The notes under the pieces are model-generated. The model was not told the DNA's origin and did no database searches. It saw nothing but the letters and a program-made list of their open reading frames with translations. Shown piece by piece: positions 1 to 8,582 of a DNA stretch of 64,000 bases. Every line of letters starts with the position of its first letter. The stretch's first letter is position 1. The position numbers and the translations under genes were made by a program. The DNA comes from Streptomyces decoyicus (GTDB lineage: Bacteria > Actinomycetota > Actinomycetes > Streptomycetales > Streptomycetaceae): the NCBI RefSeq assembly GCF_019880305.1, contig NZ_CP082301.1, positions 6,386,001-6,450,000 of the forward strand. Reading direction: 5' to 3'.

Positions 1-221
1 GAGTTCAGCTCCGCGTACGTCAGACGCGCGGTGCCGCAGATCACCGCATCGGCGTCCGGCGTCAACGCGACCTGGGCCTCGAAGAGTTCCCGCAGACCCG
101 TCGCGGGCACCTCACGTGCCGTGTCGTTCCACTCGGCCGGCACGCGCAGGAGCTCAGCCGTGTCCACGGGAGGAAGCTGCCCGCCCGGCAGATCTGAACC
201 GTGCATCGATGCTTCAGCCAT
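1..221 (-). CDS. NRPS, N-terminal start of first adenylation module (partial)
   Basis: The reverse strand reads ATG at 221 with an AGGAG ribosome site about 8 nt upstream and continues off the left edge. About 73 residues are visible. They contain WNDTAREVPATGLRELFEAQ followed by VALTPDADAV and LTYAELN, the standard entry into an NRPS adenylation domain (the AMP-binding A1 region). There is no condensation domain before it, so this protein starts with a loading A domain or a short linker. The gene lies divergently to a type II thioesterase and panD, consistent with the edge of a peptide biosynthetic cluster. Substrate specificity cannot be read because the binding-pocket region lies outside the window. 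Confidence 0.85.
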   Translation of the reverse strand, partial: MAEASMHGSDLPGGQLPPVDTAELLRVPAEWNDTAREVPATGLRELFEAQVALTPDADAVICGTARLTYAELN

Positions 222-482
222 GCCGCTGACTCCTAGTGCAGTGCGTGATGAGGCCATGGGCGTGTGTGAGGAATTGGCCCGCGAACTGGTGACCCGGCGC
301 GGCACGAAAGGCACTCGCCACGTCGCAAGCCCCGCGTATGACGCCAGTCTGCGAAGGTAAGTGGCTCAGCTTTCGTCTCGTTATCGCTGGCGCTTCACGG
401 TTCCGGGCGGCCGGAAGCGGCCCGCCGTACGGTTTAGACGAGCGATACGCGGCCGATACCTCCGGCCCCTAAGCTTCCGCGC

Positions 483-1256
483 ATGCCTCACTCTTCTGGC
501 TCGCTCCCCGCGCGGTGGCTGCGTACGTTCCAGCCGGTGGCCGCACCCCGGCTGCGGCTGGTCTGTTTCCCGCACGCCGGCGGCTCGGCGAGTTTCTTCC
601 GCACCTGGCCCCAGCAGCTCCCGGCCGACTGGGAGGTGAGCGCGGTGCGTTATCCGGGCCGTGAGGAACGCATCGCCGAACCCTGCCTCACGAGCATGGC
701 GGAGCTGGCCGGCGGGATTGCCGACGGGCTGGCACCCCATATGACGCCCCACACCGTCTTCTTCGGTCACAGCATGGGGGCCTCCGTGGCCCATGAGGTC
801 GCGGCCCTGCTCGCCGCACGCGGGGTGGCAGGTCCGGCGGCGCTCCTCGTCTCCGGCCGGGCCGCCCCCCACCGCCTGCGGCGCCTCAGCACCGACGAGC
901 TCACCGACGAGGACCTGCTGGCCACGGTTACCCGGCTCGGCGGCCCGGGGGCCGAGGTTCTGGGGGACCCCGAGCTGCGCGACCTGGTGCTGCCGCCGAT
1001 CCGTGCTGACTACGGGCTGCTCGAAGCGTATGTGGCGGGTCCCAAGGCTCCTGCCGTCGACGTTCCCGTCGTCGCCTACTTCGGGACCGAGGACCCTGGG
1101 CCCACCCCCGACGACGTCCGGGCGTGGTCCGAGCTGACCTCGGTCCGCTGCGAGGCGCGCGCGTTCCCCGGCGGTCACTTCTACCTCGTCCCCCACGAAG
1201 CCGAGCTGGTCCGCGACATCCGAGAGCGACTCTCCGTCCTCGGGTCGGGGGTCTGA
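483..1256 (+). CDS. Type II thioesterase (alpha/beta hydrolase)
   Basis: Stand-alone editing thioesterase of NRPS/PKS systems. It removes misprimed or stalled acyl groups from carrier-protein phosphopantetheine arms. The 257-residue protein has the family start LVCFPHAGGSA (about residues 26-36), the nucleophile elbow GHSMGA with Ser97, an Asp-containing segment (FGTEDP) and the C-terminal catalytic His in PGGHFYL. Length is normal for the family. It is transcribed away from the NRPS start across a 260-nt shared promoter region and is followed 81 nt later by panD. The ATG at 483 has no convincing Shine-Dalgarno sequence, but no better in-frame start precedes the conserved core. Confidence 0.9.
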   Translation: MPHSSGSLPARWLRTFQPVAAPRLRLVCFPHAGGSASFFRTWPQQLPADWEVSAVRYPGREERIAEPCLTSMAELAGGIADGLAPHMTPHTVFFGHSMGASVAHEVAALLAARGVAGPAALLVSGRAAPHRLRRLSTDELTDEDLLATVTRLGGPGAEVLGDPELRDLVLPPIRADYGLLEAYVAGPKAPAVDVPVVAYFGTEDPGPTPDDVRAWSELTSVRCEARAFPGGHFYLVPHEAELVRDIRERLSVLGSGV

Positions 1257-1337
1257 CGCCGCCCCCGGTCAGTCCTCGACGCCGGCGTGCCCGGCACCGA
1301 GCAGAGTCATGTACAGCTGAACAAAGGAATGAGAAAC

Positions 1338-1754
1338 GTGTACCGGACCATGATGAAGTCGAAGATCCACCGGGCCACCGTGACCCAGGCGGATCTGCAC
1401 TACGTGGGCTCTCTCACGGTGAGTGCGGACCTCATGGAAGCTGCCGACCTCCTCCCCGGCGAGAAGGTGGACATCGTCGACATAGACAACGGCGCACGCC
1501 TGTCCACCTACGTCATCGAAGGCCCCCGGGACTCCGGGATCATCGGCATCAACGGTGCCGCGGCCCGGCTCATCAGCCCCGGCGACCTCGTGATCATCAT
1601 CGCGTACGCGGCGGTCACCGACGAAGAGGCCCGTGAGCTCCAGCCGCGGGTGGTCTTCGTCGACGGTGAGAACAAGGTCATGAGCTGTGGCGGCGATCCC
1701 GCCGAGGTGCCCGCGGGCTCCGGCCTCAAGCGGGGGGACGTCGTCTCCCGGTAG
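1338..1754 (+). CDS. panD: Aspartate 1-decarboxylase
   Basis: Pyruvoyl enzyme converting L-aspartate to beta-alanine, the pantothenate precursor. The protein starts MYRTMMKSKIHRATVTQADL and carries the self-processing site Y22-V-G24-S25, where cleavage at Gly24-Ser25 creates the pyruvoyl group. It also has the INGAAARL segment found in the family. GTG at 1338 is chosen because AAAGGA lies 9 nt upstream and the N-terminus then matches PanD exactly. The frame is open further upstream, but without family similarity. Length is 138 residues, slightly above the usual 126-140. Its place beside an NRPS and thioesterase suggests a cluster-linked beta-alanine supply rather than the housekeeping copy; that is inference. 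Confidence 0.93.
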   Translation: MYRTMMKSKIHRATVTQADLHYVGSLTVSADLMEAADLLPGEKVDIVDIDNGARLSTYVIEGPRDSGIIGINGAAARLISPGDLVIIIAYAAVTDEEARELQPRVVFVDGENKVMSCGGDPAEVPAGSGLKRGDVVSR

Positions 1755-1869
1755 CGTCGTCGCCTTCGGCCGGCCTCGTGGACGACGGGACGTGGCCGGC
1801 CCTGTGTGTGCTCCGCCCGCCTCGCACCGCCCCAGCCCCCGCCGCCGGTGATCCAGCAGAAGGGCCAGG

Positions 1870-2490
1870 GCGCCCAAGGCCAGCAGGCCGCGGGGCATAC
1901 CGCGCTTTTCGCCGCCTTGGGCGGCTCCCTGGTGGGTGCGGCTCGTCCGGAAGGAGAGCCGGCGGTTGGCCACGTCATCGCCCAGGGCGCGAAGTTGCTG
2001 ACCGGCGGAGCCGGTGCCCAGAAGGGCTTCCAGGGCGGTCCGCGCGCCCTGTCGCCAGGAGGCGGCTTCGGCGACGAGCTGGACCATGATGCCGGGCACC
2101 TCCTTCCACCCGGTGGACCTGCGCCAGGGACGCGGCGCCCAGCGGACGTTCGGTGTCGATGTCATCGAAGCGGAGCTTCCAGTCCGGCCCCAGGTCACGC
2201 TCCAGCACGGGCTCGAACACACAGAAGGGCTGCACCGCCACTTCCTCGTGCAGGTTCTGGGGTTCGGCGATCATGGAGGGCGGGACCATGTCGGGACGGG
2301 TCGAGAGGATCTGCCCGATCTTCACGTAGAACGGGCCGAGGCTTTCCAGCGCGTTGCGGACGGCCCGCGCCCGCCGCTGTTCGGGGTCCGTCCGGTCGGC
2401 GCGCCGACCGGACCGACGGGTCTCGTCGGCCACGAGCTGGCCCAGCACCTTGGCCACGACGCGTACGCGGGCACCGACAATGCGCGCCAC
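1870..2490 (-). pseudogene. ABC1/UbiB (AarF) kinase-like gene, internally deleted and frameshifted
   Basis: From 2490 downward one reverse frame reads a UbiB/AarF N-terminus: LESLGPFYVKIGQILSTRPD, then DDIDTERPLGAASLAQVHRV, the ATP-binding entry of ABC1 kinases. Around position 2110 that frame loses similarity. A second reverse frame then gives LRALGDDVANRRLSFRTSRT and a hydrophobic LLALGALALLLD stretch, which resemble the C-terminal end of the same family. The kinase core (the KIDHGN-type and DFG-type segments, roughly 250 residues) is missing. The simplest reading is an internal deletion that also changed frame. A functional kinase is not possible from this sequence. Confidence 0.65.
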
Positions 2491-2624
2491 TCGTTGGGAC
2501 CTGCCTTTCCTCGCTGCGCTGTCTGTGTGAAGTCACCGGTCGCCGGTCAATCGTCGGCAAGCCCGGAAGCCCCCGGCCGGCCGTGCCGCGGCAGGCCGGG
2601 GGTGAGGCGGCCGTCAGCCGGCCC

Positions 2625-3161
2625 CTACGCCCGCGCCTTCGGCATCTTCGGCACCAGGCCCTGGACACTCTCCAGCACCCCGGTGAGGGTGGCGATCAGC
2701 TCACTCAACTGCGCGATCTGCTGCGGAAGTTGAGCCGGCCCGCCGGTCATGTCCGCCGCGCCGCTGACCACGTTGGAGACCTGGCCGGCCGCGGCCATCG
2801 GGTTCAGGGCACCCGCCGCCTGGCCGAGACCGGCGACGGGGTTGGGCAGCCCGCCCCCGGCCAACAGCCCCGGGGCGGCGGCCGGATTGCCGGCCGCGCC
2901 GAGGGCCGCGAGCGGGTTGACCCCGCCGCTGTTCTTCTTTCCGCTCTTGCCCGAGCCGGTGAGGCCCTGCACCGCCGCGAGGGTGCTCAGCGAGCGGAGT
3001 GCTTCGGCCGGCAGGCCCGCGAGAGCCTGGAGCGGCAGATTGGCCAGGCCGAGGTCCGAGTCCTTGTCATCGTCGTCGCGATCCAGGAGCTCGTCGAACG
3101 CCTTCTTCGTGTCATCGGCGATGTCACCGATGAAGTCCTTGAACGTGTCACTGGTGCCCAT
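2625..3161 (-). CDS. Hypothetical Ala/Gly/Leu-rich protein
   Basis: Not recognised as a known family. The 178-residue product begins MGTSDTFKDFIGDIADDTKK, has an acidic patch (DRDDDDKDSD), then a long Ala/Gly/Pro/Leu-rich middle with NPLAALGAAGNPAAAPGL-type repeats, and ends with a predicted helical segment QIAQLSELIATLTGVLESV. ATG at 3161 is preferred over the upstream frame extension because AAGGAG sits 9 nt before it. There is no signal peptide or clear membrane span. It is downstream of nothing co-directional except the decayed UbiB gene, so context gives no function. Confidence 0.65.
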   Translation of the reverse strand: MGTSDTFKDFIGDIADDTKKAFDELLDRDDDDKDSDLGLANLPLQALAGLPAEALRSLSTLAAVQGLTGSGKSGKKNSGGVNPLAALGAAGNPAAAPGLLAGGGLPNPVAGLGQAAGALNPMAAAGQVSNVVSGAADMTGGPAQLPQQIAQLSELIATLTGVLESVQGLVPKMPKARA

Positions 3162-3254
3162 GAGCGCAGTCTCCTTGGAGTTCGAGGGGACGGGCACCCG
3201 GAACCGGGGCCCGCTGATGCCGCTTTCACGGCAGCTTTCGTGGCACCGCCCGGC

Positions 3255-3570
3255 TCAGCCGGCGGCGTGGTGCGGTACGGGGTGTCTGCCGCGTCCGTGC
3301 AGCAGCAGCCCGGCCGATTCGGGGTGGTGGCTGCACCAGGCCACCCGGCCGGTCAGCAGGGCGTGATCCCACGCCTCCCGGGCCGCCTCGACGGTGCAGA
3401 CGAGCCGCACCGGCGCCGAGACGATCAGCGGCTGGCCCAGATGAAAGGTGTGCGGGACACCTTCGAACCGCTGCTGGGGAGGGCCGGTGGCGAACTGCTC
3501 GACGAGGTGACGCTGTTCCCAGCGCCCACCGGGAGCCGGCCGGTCCGCCCCTGCCGCTGCCCGATAACAG
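3255..3570 (-). CDS. Possible small hypothetical protein, start unresolved
   Basis: The reverse frame encodes about 100 residues that look protein-like: WEQRHLVEQFATG, FEGVPHTFHLGQPLIVSAP, EAAREAWDHALLTGRVAWC and a PVPHHAAG terminus. The balanced composition contrasts with the arginine-rich shadow frames around it. No ATG, GTG or TTG with a ribosome site lies in frame just before the recognisable part (about 3520-3570), so either the start is unusual, the N-terminus is frameshifted, or this is a remnant. Function unknown. Confidence 0.35.
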
Positions 3571-3772
3571 AAATCGACGTGCGGACTCCCCGCCGCCGCT
3601 CTCCGTTTTGGAAAGAGACCCCGGGGCAACAGAGCACTGTCGGGATGGCCGATGCACTGAAAGGGCTCCCCTTGTTCCCTTTCCTTTGCCCTCGGAAGGA
3701 ACAGGCCGGGATAAAGCCTGCTGCTGAATCGAATGGTGCATCGAATGGTGCATCGCACGGAAGGGATATCGC

Positions 3773-4126
3773 ATGAGTGCCAATGTTTGGGGATACCTTC
3801 CCGACTCCGGATACAGGGCGGGCACGGTCCTCGTGGGGTACAGCGTCGAAGCCATTGACGGGAGTATCGGCAAGGTCGACAAGCATTCGGATGAGGTGGA
3901 TTCCGCACACCTCGTCGTCGACACCGGCCCCTGGATCCTCGGCCGCCGCGTCGTCCTGCCGGCCGGCACCGTGACCGGTATCGACCAGGAGGAGGAGAAG
4001 ATCTACGTCGGCCGCACCCGGCAGGAGATCAAGGATGCGCCCGCCTTCGAGAGCGGCGAGCACGAGGGCGGCGCTGACTACTTCCACCAGGTCGGGGCCT
4101 ATTTCGGTGGATTTCCCCGCGTGTGA
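3773..4126 (+). CDS. PRC-barrel domain protein
   Basis: A 117-residue soluble protein with a PRC-barrel-like fold signature: VLVGYSVEAIDGSIGKVDKH, then AHLVVDTGPWILGRRVVLPAG and a second strand block ending IYVGRTRQEIKDAP. Such proteins are common in actinobacterial stress regions; their molecular role is mostly unknown. The ATG follows a duplicated 12-bp sequence (AATGGTGCATCG, about 3731-3756) and a GGAAGGGAT ribosome site. It opens the run of stress genes that extends to 12.5 kb, which supports a stress-response role by association only. Confidence 0.75.
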   Translation: MSANVWGYLPDSGYRAGTVLVGYSVEAIDGSIGKVDKHSDEVDSAHLVVDTGPWILGRRVVLPAGTVTGIDQEEEKIYVGRTRQEIKDAPAFESGEHEGGADYFHQVGAYFGGFPRV

Positions 4127-4348
4127 AGCAGGCTCAGCGCCGGAGGGGCCGGTCGCCTACGGGTCGCCGGCCGGCCCGCGCGTCCGTCCGTCCGCGCGGA
4201 GTCGGGACACATGGGGCGTGAAGCCGCGGATCCGGGGAAGCAGTCAAAGCACCTTCTCGTAGAAGTAACCTTCTACGCGGCCTGCGGAGCGGGCGACGGA
4301 GGAGTTCCAGGGCGTGCAGAGGGAGCAGGCGGTGAGGTGAGAGACGTG

Positions 4349-4738
4349 ATGGGCACGCAGCAGGTCCCGGTGAACAATGCAGCGGACGCGCGGGCCCTTG
4401 TCCATGAGCTGCTGGACGCGCACCGTCCGCGGATCGATGAACGCTCCGTCATCGACGCCGTGCTGGTCACCTCGGAATTGGTCACCAATGCTCAGCGTCA
4501 CGGAGGCGGACTTTCCGGATTCTCCGCCAGGATCGCGGCCGGCCTCCTGGAAGTGACCGTCGCCGATCACAGCCCCCGGCAGCCCGCCACGGCCGCCGGA
4601 CGGGAAAAATTCGCGGTCGGTGGATATGGATGGCCGATGGTCCAGCAACTCACCGCCTGCGTGGTCATCGTCCCCACGGTGGACGGTAAGGCCATTACCG
4701 TTACCGTCCCTCTCGCATTCGACCGCGTGGCCGCCTGA
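4349..4738 (+). CDS. HATPase_c_2 anti-sigma-type regulator (copy 1)
   Basis: Small ATP-binding protein of the RsbW/SpoIIAB-like histidine-kinase-ATPase family. It carries the N-box SELVTNAQRHGG near the middle and a GGYGWPMVQQL glycine segment near the end. Family members bind sigma factors or STAS antagonists and often phosphorylate the latter. About 129 residues from ATG 4349; GTG at 4346 is an equally possible start, with GGTGAGG just upstream. It is closely similar to the next gene, suggesting a tandem duplication. SigB-type sigma genes lie 5-7 kb downstream as possible partners; the pairing is inference. Confidence 0.8.
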   Translation: MGTQQVPVNNAADARALVHELLDAHRPRIDERSVIDAVLVTSELVTNAQRHGGGLSGFSARIAAGLLEVTVADHSPRQPATAAGREKFAVGGYGWPMVQQLTACVVIVPTVDGKAITVTVPLAFDRVAA

Positions 4739-4981
4739 TGCCCACGTCGGCATGACAACGCCGGCATGACACCGCCGGCATGACACCGCCGGGCGCCTCA
4801 GCCTTGCCGACAGCGTGCCGTCCCGTGTGGCCATGCCCGCTGTGGCGCCCGCAAAGAGGCCTGAGAGTATTGCCGTCCTGCCGTGCGAGAGAAGTGCCCC
4901 GGCCGGTGATGCCCGCCGGCGGGCGGACAAGGGATGCAGCGCCCCCAGGACGGCTCGGGCGCATTGAGGTGGAAGTGTGTG

Positions 4982-5365
4982 ATGCGGGGAGTACCTGTGA
5001 GAGCAGCCGAGGCACGCAATTTTGTGCACGACTTGCTGCACAGGACAGGCAGCCAGGTCGATGACCTGGCCCTCGTCGATGCCCTCCTGGTGACCACGGA
5101 GCTGGTCACCAACGCCCAGCGCCACGGGGGCGGGCTCACCGGGTTCACCGCGGAGATCGTCGAGGGGTGTCTGGAACTGGCGGTCGAGGACGCAAGCGAG
5201 CGCCACCCCACCACAGCCCCTCGGGACCCCGACGCCACGGGCGGCTACGGCTGGCCCCTGATACAGCGGCTCGCCCGCACCGTCGACATCACCATGACCC
5301 TGACCGGCAAAACCATCCGTGTGACGTTGCCCCTCTGCGCTGCCGGCCCGCCCCTCTCTCCGTGA
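4982..5365 (+). CDS. HATPase_c_2 anti-sigma-type regulator (copy 2)
   Basis: Paralogue of the preceding gene: both share LVTxELVTNAQRHGGGL in the N-box and GGYGWPxxQxL at the glycine box. About 127 residues. The ATG at 4982 (MRGVPVRAAEAR) follows GAGGTGGAAG; the open frame reaches back to 4934 but that part has no similarity. The two genes are separated by 243 nt containing short GCATGACACCGCCG-like repeats, so they are neighbours rather than a tight operon. Confidence 0.8.
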   Translation: MRGVPVRAAEARNFVHDLLHRTGSQVDDLALVDALLVTTELVTNAQRHGGGLTGFTAEIVEGCLELAVEDASERHPTTAPRDPDATGGYGWPLIQRLARTVDITMTLTGKTIRVTLPLCAAGPPLSP

Positions 5366-5500
5366 GCCGCGGAGGCGCGGCCGTGACCTGAACTCGGCGG
5401 CGCCCTCCCCGTCATGCCGAAGCGTCTCGACTCATGAACGTGCTCCGCCGGGGCATACGCGAGTTCAGAAGGTTTTCCCCACCAGAAAGCGAGGGCGATC

Positions 5501-5728
5501 ATGGGTATCGGCGGATGCATCGGGCTTATTGCGGTGGGCGCCATTTTGACGTTTGCGGTGGACTGGCAGCTGTCCAGCGTCAATCTCGACGTGGTCGGGC
5601 TCATCATGATGGCCGTCGGAGTGATCGGCCTGGCGGCCTATGTGAGCATCCTCAAGCGCCGCCGTGTCCAGCCGCCGGCTCCCGGGGCTCCGGTGGTCGA
5701 CGTCGAGGAGACGCGTACCTACCGGTGA
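5501..5728 (+). CDS. Small two-helix membrane protein (DUF6458-like)
   Basis: A 75-residue protein with two membrane segments: IGLIAVGAILTFAVDW (about 8-23) and VVGLIMMAVGVIGLAAYVSI (about 31-50), then a basic cytoplasmic tail. The MGIGGCI start and overall plan match the DUF6458 group of actinobacterial membrane proteins. GAGGG precedes the ATG. Its stop codon overlaps the GTG start of the GH15 gene (GTGA), implying translational coupling. Confidence 0.75.
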   Translation: MGIGGCIGLIAVGAILTFAVDWQLSSVNLDVVGLIMMAVGVIGLAAYVSILKRRRVQPPAPGAPVVDVEETRTYR

Positions 5729-7647
5729 ATGACGCACCGGAGCACAGGGGCGAGGGAATTCAGGGCCGCGCCGCGCCGCCCCGGGATTCCCGTCGCACGC
5801 CGGACGGCGAGGCGGGTGAGGGCTATTTCCCCATTGCCGAACACGGGCTGATCGGTGATCTGCGGACCGCAGCACTGGTCGGGACCGATGGCCGGATCAA
5901 CTGGTTCTGCGCCCCGCGTTTCGACTCACCCAGTATTTTCGGATCGCTGCTCGATGCGCGGAACGGCGGACACTGGCACCTCAGCGCCGTCGGGGACGTG
6001 GCCAAGCGGCAGCAGTACTACTTTCCCGACACCAACATCCTCATGACGCGGATGCTGACCGAGAACGGCATCGTCGAGATACAGGACTTCATGCCGATAC
6101 GGGCGGAGGGAGACCGTCATCACCGGCAACGTCTGGTCCGGCGGGTCGTCAGCGTACGGGGCGGCGCGCGTCTCCGAACGGTCATCGCCCCGCGGATGAA
6201 CTACGGCCGGGACCCGCACAAAGTGGAATCCCAGCCGCACGGCGTGCGGTTCACCAGCGATGCACGGGAACTCTCGCTCCAGGCGAGCGTGACCCTGCGG
6301 GCCGATGGCCAGGACGCCGTCGGTGAATTCGACCTGACAGAGGGCCAGTCGGTGCTCTTCGTGCTGGAGTCCACCACACCGTCCTGTGCCGAGCCGGCCG
6401 TCGACCTGGTCGATGCGAAGGCCGCCGAAGAGCTTTTCCGGTCCACCGTCCGGTTTTGGCGCGAGTGGCTGAGCCAGTCCACCTACACCGGCCGCTGGCG
6501 CGAAATGGTGCACCGCTCGGCGCTGACGCTCAAACTCCTGACCCATGAGCCCACGGGCGCCATCGTCGCCGCACCGACCATGGGACTTCCCGAACAACTC
6601 GGCGGTGAACGGAACTGGGACTACCGCTACGTCTGGATCCGCGACGCGGCCTTTTCCCTCCACGCACTGCTGCGCCTGGGCTTCACCCGCGAGGCGCAGG
6701 CCTTCATGGGCTGGCTGACCGACTGTCTTCCCGGTGCACACGACGGTGACCGCGGCCCGCTGCGGGTGCTGTACTCCATCGACGGCCATGACGAGCTGCC
6801 CGAGCAGATCCTCGACCACTGGGAGGGCTACCGGGGTTCTGCCCCGGTCCGTGTGGGGAATGGCGCCGCCGACCAGCTCCAGCTGGACCTCTACGGCGAA
6901 CTCTTCGACTCCATCTACCTGTTCGACAAGCACGGTGCCGGCATTTCGCACGAGAGCTGGATGGACCTGTGCGCCATTCTCGACTGGCTCCTGGAGCACT
7001 GGGACAGCCCTGACGCGGGCATCTGGGAGACCCGTGCCGGTCAGCAGCGCCACACCTATTCGCGGGTGATGTGCTGGGTGGCGGTGGACCGCATGATCAG
7101 AATCGCCCGCCAACGCGGCCTGCCGGGTGATCTGGGGCGCTGGATGGCGGAACGCGACAGGATCTATCACCAGATCATGGACCAAGGCTGGAGCGCGCAG
7201 GACCAGACCTTTGTCCAACGCCTCAGCGGCGACCCGGAGCAGCCCCCGGAGAGCATTCTGGATGCCTCCCTCCTGGTGCTGCCGATGGTCAAGTTCTTGT
7301 CGCCGGAGGATCCGAGATTCCGCTCCACCGTGAAGGCGATCGGCGAGAATCTCGTCACGGACAGCCTGGTATTCCGCTACGACCCGAAAGTGTCCCCCGA
7401 CGGTCTGGACGGCACCGAGGGTACCTTTTCGATCTGCTCGTTCTGGTGGGTCGAGGCGCTTGCCCGGGCCGGCCAGGTCGATGAGGCCAGGGTGGCACTG
7501 GAGAAGATGTTCACCTACGCCAACCACGTCGGTCTGTATGCGGAGCAGATAGGGATGACGGGCGAACATCTGGGCAATTTCCCGCAGGCTTTCACCCATC
7601 TCGCACTGATCAGCGCGGCCACGAGCCTGGACGGTTTCATGGGCTGA
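5725..7647 (+). CDS. Glycoside hydrolase family 15 protein (trehalase/glucoamylase-like)
   Basis: Predicted (alpha/alpha)6-barrel glucosidase of 640 residues. The N-terminal part has the family entry ISDLxTAALVGTDGRI-like segment GDLRTAALVGTDGRINW. The catalytic region contains NWDYRYVWIRDAAF, a first acid in DAGIWETR, and a second in EGTFSICSFWWVEAL, the two GH15 carboxylates. Actinobacterial members include trehalases acting on trehalose and maltose-type glucosides; the substrate here cannot be decided from sequence. GTG at 5725 overlaps the stop of the upstream small membrane gene. Location in the stress island fits a role in compatible-solute turnover, which is inference. Confidence 0.88.
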   Translation: MNDAPEHRGEGIQGRAAPPRDSRRTPDGEAGEGYFPIAEHGLIGDLRTAALVGTDGRINWFCAPRFDSPSIFGSLLDARNGGHWHLSAVGDVAKRQQYYFPDTNILMTRMLTENGIVEIQDFMPIRAEGDRHHRQRLVRRVVSVRGGARLRTVIAPRMNYGRDPHKVESQPHGVRFTSDARELSLQASVTLRADGQDAVGEFDLTEGQSVLFVLESTTPSCAEPAVDLVDAKAAEELFRSTVRFWREWLSQSTYTGRWREMVHRSALTLKLLTHEPTGAIVAAPTMGLPEQLGGERNWDYRYVWIRDAAFSLHALLRLGFTREAQAFMGWLTDCLPGAHDGDRGPLRVLYSIDGHDELPEQILDHWEGYRGSAPVRVGNGAADQLQLDLYGELFDSIYLFDKHGAGISHESWMDLCAILDWLLEHWDSPDAGIWETRAGQQRHTYSRVMCWVAVDRMIRIARQRGLPGDLGRWMAERDRIYHQIMDQGWSAQDQTFVQRLSGDPEQPPESILDASLLVLPMVKFLSPEDPRFRSTVKAIGENLVTDSLVFRYDPKVSPDGLDGTEGTFSICSFWWVEALARAGQVDEARVALEKMFTYANHVGLYAEQIGMTGEHLGNFPQAFTHLALISAATSLDGFMG

Positions 7648-7823
7648 GCCTTCGACCACCGCCGTACCGCCGAAGCAAAACACACCTCGCTGCGGACGGA
7701 ATGACACCGGTCGCCGGACCGGTTATGGGCATACTTGCTGCCGTCGTCTCGGGACCTGCCATAAGAGCACTGCCCCCGAGTGAAGCGCTGTCCAGCCTAA
7801 GAGAACCGAAGGGCAGGAAGACT

Positions 7824-8372
7824 GTGGCTGACTTTCTTACCGACGTCGAAACCCTCCGCGAGCGTGCCCGCCGCGAGATGGACAAAGGACCGGTCACCGA
7901 GGCGTACGGCGCCGATCTGGCACGCGTCCTACAGGTGCTGAACGAGGCGCTGGCCACAGAAATCGTATGCACCCTGCGGTACAAGCGGCACTACTACACG
8001 GCATCCGGGATCTATTCGGAACCGGTCGCGGCCGAGTTCCTGGAGCACGCGGCGGAGGAGCAGCAGCACGCCGACAAACTGGCGCAGCGCATCGTTCAGC
8101 TCGGCGGGGCGCCCGACTTCAACCCGGACACGCTGACGTCACGAGCGCACGCCCAGTACGACGCCAGCACCGACCTCCTCGACATGATCAAGGAAGACCT
8201 GGTGGCCGAACGTGTCGCCATCGCCTCCTACACCGAAATCGCGAAGTGGCTGGGGGACGGCGACCCGACCACACGGCGCGTATTCGAGGAATTGCTGGCG
8301 AAGGAGGAAGAGCACGCAGACGACCTCCGAGCGCTGCTGGAGCGCATTCCGCAGGACAGGAAGACCGGTTGA
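7824..8372 (+). CDS. Ferritin-like / bacterioferritin-type protein
   Basis: Four-helix ferritin-like protein of 182 residues. It contains the metal-site helices LATEIVCTLRYKRHYYTA, EFLEHAAEEQQHADKLAQRI and EDLVAERVAIASYTEI, and a closing ExxH pair in KEEEHADDL. These supply the Glu and His ligands of a diiron ferroxidase centre. GTG at 7824 (VADFLTDVE) is chosen because GGCAGGAAG precedes it and the N-terminus then matches family length. Likely iron storage or protection against peroxide in the stress island. Confidence 0.87.
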   Translation: MADFLTDVETLRERARREMDKGPVTEAYGADLARVLQVLNEALATEIVCTLRYKRHYYTASGIYSEPVAAEFLEHAAEEQQHADKLAQRIVQLGGAPDFNPDTLTSRAHAQYDASTDLLDMIKEDLVAERVAIASYTEIAKWLGDGDPTTRRVFEELLAKEEEHADDLRALLERIPQDRKTG

Positions 8373-8539
8373 CGCCGGCCGGCAGCGCAGGATGTTCCAG
8401 CCCCGCCGTTCCTGCCCGCTAGAGGAGAGGGCGGTCCGGTGGGCGCGCTCGGGCCGGAGCAATTGGCCGGATCACGGCGGTCGACGGCGCCACCCCACGT
8501 CCGGGGTTTCGGCCACCGACCGCCACCGACCGCCACCGA

Positions 8540-8570
8540 CCGCCACCGGCCTGAGCCGGCACGGTGGCGG
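8540..8570. terminator. Hairpin between convergent genes
   Basis: CCGCCACC and GGTGGCGG form an 8-bp stem with an inner CCGGC/GCCGG pairing. It lies directly after a run of about four CGCCACCGAC units (8511-8547) and between the convergent ferritin-like and STAS genes. No T-run follows, as is usual for Streptomyces terminators. Confidence 0.5.
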
Positions 8571-8582
8571 AGGCGGAGGAAC

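Noticed and set aside
5926..7707. A 593-codon open frame on the minus strand opposite the GH15 gene
   Set aside because: It is the GC-driven shadow of a clearly homologous plus-strand enzyme. It has no ribosome site and no recognisable domain, and its composition follows the antisense codon pattern.
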